DNA of 64,000 bases, taken from positions 95,270 through 159,269 of the forward strand of contig NZ_JAFIQX010000005.1 of NCBI RefSeq assembly GCF_017356035.1, given 5' to 3'. This DNA is from Longitalea luteola. GTDB taxonomy: Bacteria > Bacteroidota > Bacteroidia > Chitinophagales > Chitinophagaceae. Positions 62,761-64,000 of the stretch are shown here, piece by piece. Every line of letters begins with the position of its first letter. Position 1 is the stretch's first letter. Under the pieces are notes generated by a model. It was given only the letters and a program-made list of their open reading frames with translations. It made no database searches and had not been told where the DNA came from. Made by a program: the position numbers and the translations under genes.

Positions 62761-63579
62761 ATGGAGCAGTACCTGGCACTTTTAAAGCACATTAAAGAAA
62801 ACGGCGTTTATAAATCTGACCGTACCGGAACCGGTACCACCAGTTGTTTTGGCTACCAGATGCGTTTTGATCTGCAGCAGGGTTTTCCGCTGGTAACTAC
62901 GAAAAAACTACATCTGAAGAGCATTATTCATGAATTATTGTGGTTCCTGAAAGGGGAAACCAATATTAAATACCTGAAAGAGAACGGTGTTAGCATCTGG
63001 GACGAATGGGCCAATGAACAGGGAGAGTTAGGGCCGGTGTATGGCAAACAATGGCGCAGCTGGTCGGCAGGCGGGGGAGCGCAAACCATTGACCAGATCA
63101 GTGATGTGATCAGGCAGATAAAAACCAATCCCGACAGCCGCCGGCTGATCGTAAGCGCCTGGAATGTGGCCGACCTCCCCAGTATGGCGCTCATGCCCTG
63201 CCACGTGTTGTTTCAATTTTATGTAGCACCTCCGCCGGGCGGGGCGGGAAGGCCTCGTTTGTCGTGCCAGTTGTATCAACGGTCTGCAGATGTATTCCTG
63301 GGCGTTCCATTCAATATTGCCTCTTATGCATTACTGACCATGATGATCGCCCAGGTGTGCGATCTCGATGCGGGGGAATTTATTCATACGTTTGGCGATG
63401 TTCATATTTACAGCAATCATATAGAGCAGGTGAACCTGCAGTTAAGCCGTACACCGTATCCGTTGCCGACCATGCAACTGAACCCGGCTGTAAAAAACAT
63501 CTTCGATTTTAGATACGAAGATTTTACCCTGCAGAACTATCAGTTTCATCCGGCTATTAAGGCGCCTGTGGCTGTTTAA
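62761..63579 (+). CDS. thyA: Thymidylate synthase
   Basis: Converts dUMP to dTMP with methylenetetrahydrofolate. The 272-residue enzyme has the catalytic cysteine C147 in M-P-C-H, the dUMP-binding [12 protein letters not shown], and [10 protein letters not shown]. It is about 8 residues longer than the E. coli enzyme, because A-D-G-K before L-S-C-Q is replaced by a Pro/Gly/Arg-rich stretch (residues 157-166) encoded by very GC-rich DNA (63229-63248). The insert lies in a surface loop between conserved strands and should be tolerated. No folA gene follows inside the window. Confidence 0.96.
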   Translation: MEQYLALLKHIKENGVYKSDRTGTGTTSCFGYQMRFDLQQGFPLVTTKKLHLKSIIHELLWFLKGETNIKYLKENGVSIWDEWANEQGELGPVYGKQWRSWSAGGGAQTIDQISDVIRQIKTNPDSRRLIVSAWNVADLPSMALMPCHVLFQFYVAPPPGGAGRPRLSCQLYQRSADVFLGVPFNIASYALLTMMIAQVCDLDAGEFIHTFGDVHIYSNHIEQVNLQLSRTPYPLPTMQLNPAVKNIFDFRYEDFTLQNYQFHPAIKAPVAV

Positions 63580-63583
63580 AAGA

Positions 63584-64000
63584 TCACAAATCACAAATTG
63601 CAAGAAGGAATCGCAAATCTCAAATCGCAAAACTTAATACGTTTTAGGAGTTGGTTTTTGAAATTTGAGTTTTATTTGGGTCTTGGATCTTGGTTCTTGA
63701 GATTTTAGTGTAGGAGTTTGGTTTTTGAGATTTATTTGGTTCCTGGATCTTGGTTCTTAAGACTTTGATGTTGGAATTTGGTTTTTGAGATTTTAGTGTT
63801 GGATCTTGGTTCTTGAAATTTATTTGGTTCCTGGATCTTGGTTCTTGAGATTTTAGTGTAGGAGTTTGGTTTTTGAGATTTATCTGGTTCCTGGATCTTG
63901 GTTCTTGAAATTTATTTGGTTCCTGGATCTTGGTTCTTGAGATTTTAGTGTAGGAGTTTGGTTTTTGAGATTTATCTGGTTCCTGGATCTTGGTTCTTGA
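63584..64000. repeat. TTGGTTCTTGAGATTT composite word array, runs off window
   Basis: After short CACAAAT/GCAAATC words, 63640-64000 is composed of TTGGTTCTTGAGATTTTAG, TGTAGGAGTTTGG, TTTTTGAGATTTAT and TGGTTCCTGGATC words. A composite of about 92 bp repeats exactly at 63826-63908 and 63918-64000. The true end is outside the window. No gene was seen. Confidence 0.92.

Overview
This window is a chromosomal segment from a member of the Bacteroidota, most likely family Chitinophagaceae (Chitinophaga/Niastella-like). The reasons are: TAnnTTTG promoter boxes, almost no Shine-Dalgarno sequences, three proteins ending in type IX secretion (T9SS) sorting domains, a FecI/FecR-type sigma/anti-sigma pair with an STN-domain protein, and a DUF1080 protein. 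The family placement is inference; no 16S gene is present.

Layout. 1-12.5 kb: the S10-spc ribosomal protein cluster from the 3' end of rplC through rplO, then secY and map. 12.5-24 kb: housekeeping genes (HI0933-like flavoprotein, DinB/YfiT-like protein, rpsA, HAD phosphatase, PlsC-like acyltransferase, acyl-CoA thioesterase, dipeptide epimerase, proline dehydrogenase, dienelactone hydrolase) separated by unusual short-word repeat arrays. 24-31 kb: a 2249-residue secreted beta-helix protein and tRNA-Val(GAC). 31-39 kb: small enzymes and exported proteins, including a TlpA-like thioredoxin protein, a lipoprotein, DUF1080, a PI-PLC-like phosphodiesterase, a Tat-exported 5'-nucleotidase/SoxB-like phosphoesterase and an SRPBCC protein. 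39-44 kb: a translesion-synthesis cassette (short DnaE-like polymerase plus DNA polymerase IV) behind a promoter with two matching palindromes, then a receiver-only response regulator. 44-51 kb: a glycine-zipper lipoprotein and two T9SS pectate lyases (PL9 and PL1) that share an almost identical 863-bp module, then a tandem pair of small membrane proteins. 52-60.5 kb: a six-gene minus-strand locus of ECF sigma factor, FecR anti-sigma, STN-surface-repeat protein, a second surface-repeat protein, TonB-dependent receptor and head-GIN lipoprotein. 60.9-64 kb: a membrane-anchored coiled-coil protein, thyA, and a long word-repeat array that runs off the window.

How the genes fit together. The ribosomal block and secY/map/rpsA serve translation and export. 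The two pectate lyases, both carrying beta-repeats, a CBM35-like module and T9SS tails, suggest secretion of pectin-degrading enzymes to the surface. The sigma/anti-sigma/STN/TonB locus looks like a self-contained cell-surface signalling unit. The dnaE-dinB pair resembles a damage-inducible mutagenesis cassette whose regulator lies elsewhere.

The strongest leads are the twin CTAAT-N3-ATTAG operators in front of dnaE-dinB, the sigma/FecR/STN-surface-repeat locus, and a recurring family of 7-30 bp word-like repeats that fills intergenic space, expands the spacers of the ribosomal operon, and appears to have entered at least one coding sequence. No CRISPR array, transposase, integrase or phage gene was seen. 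All alignments and counts were made by eye.
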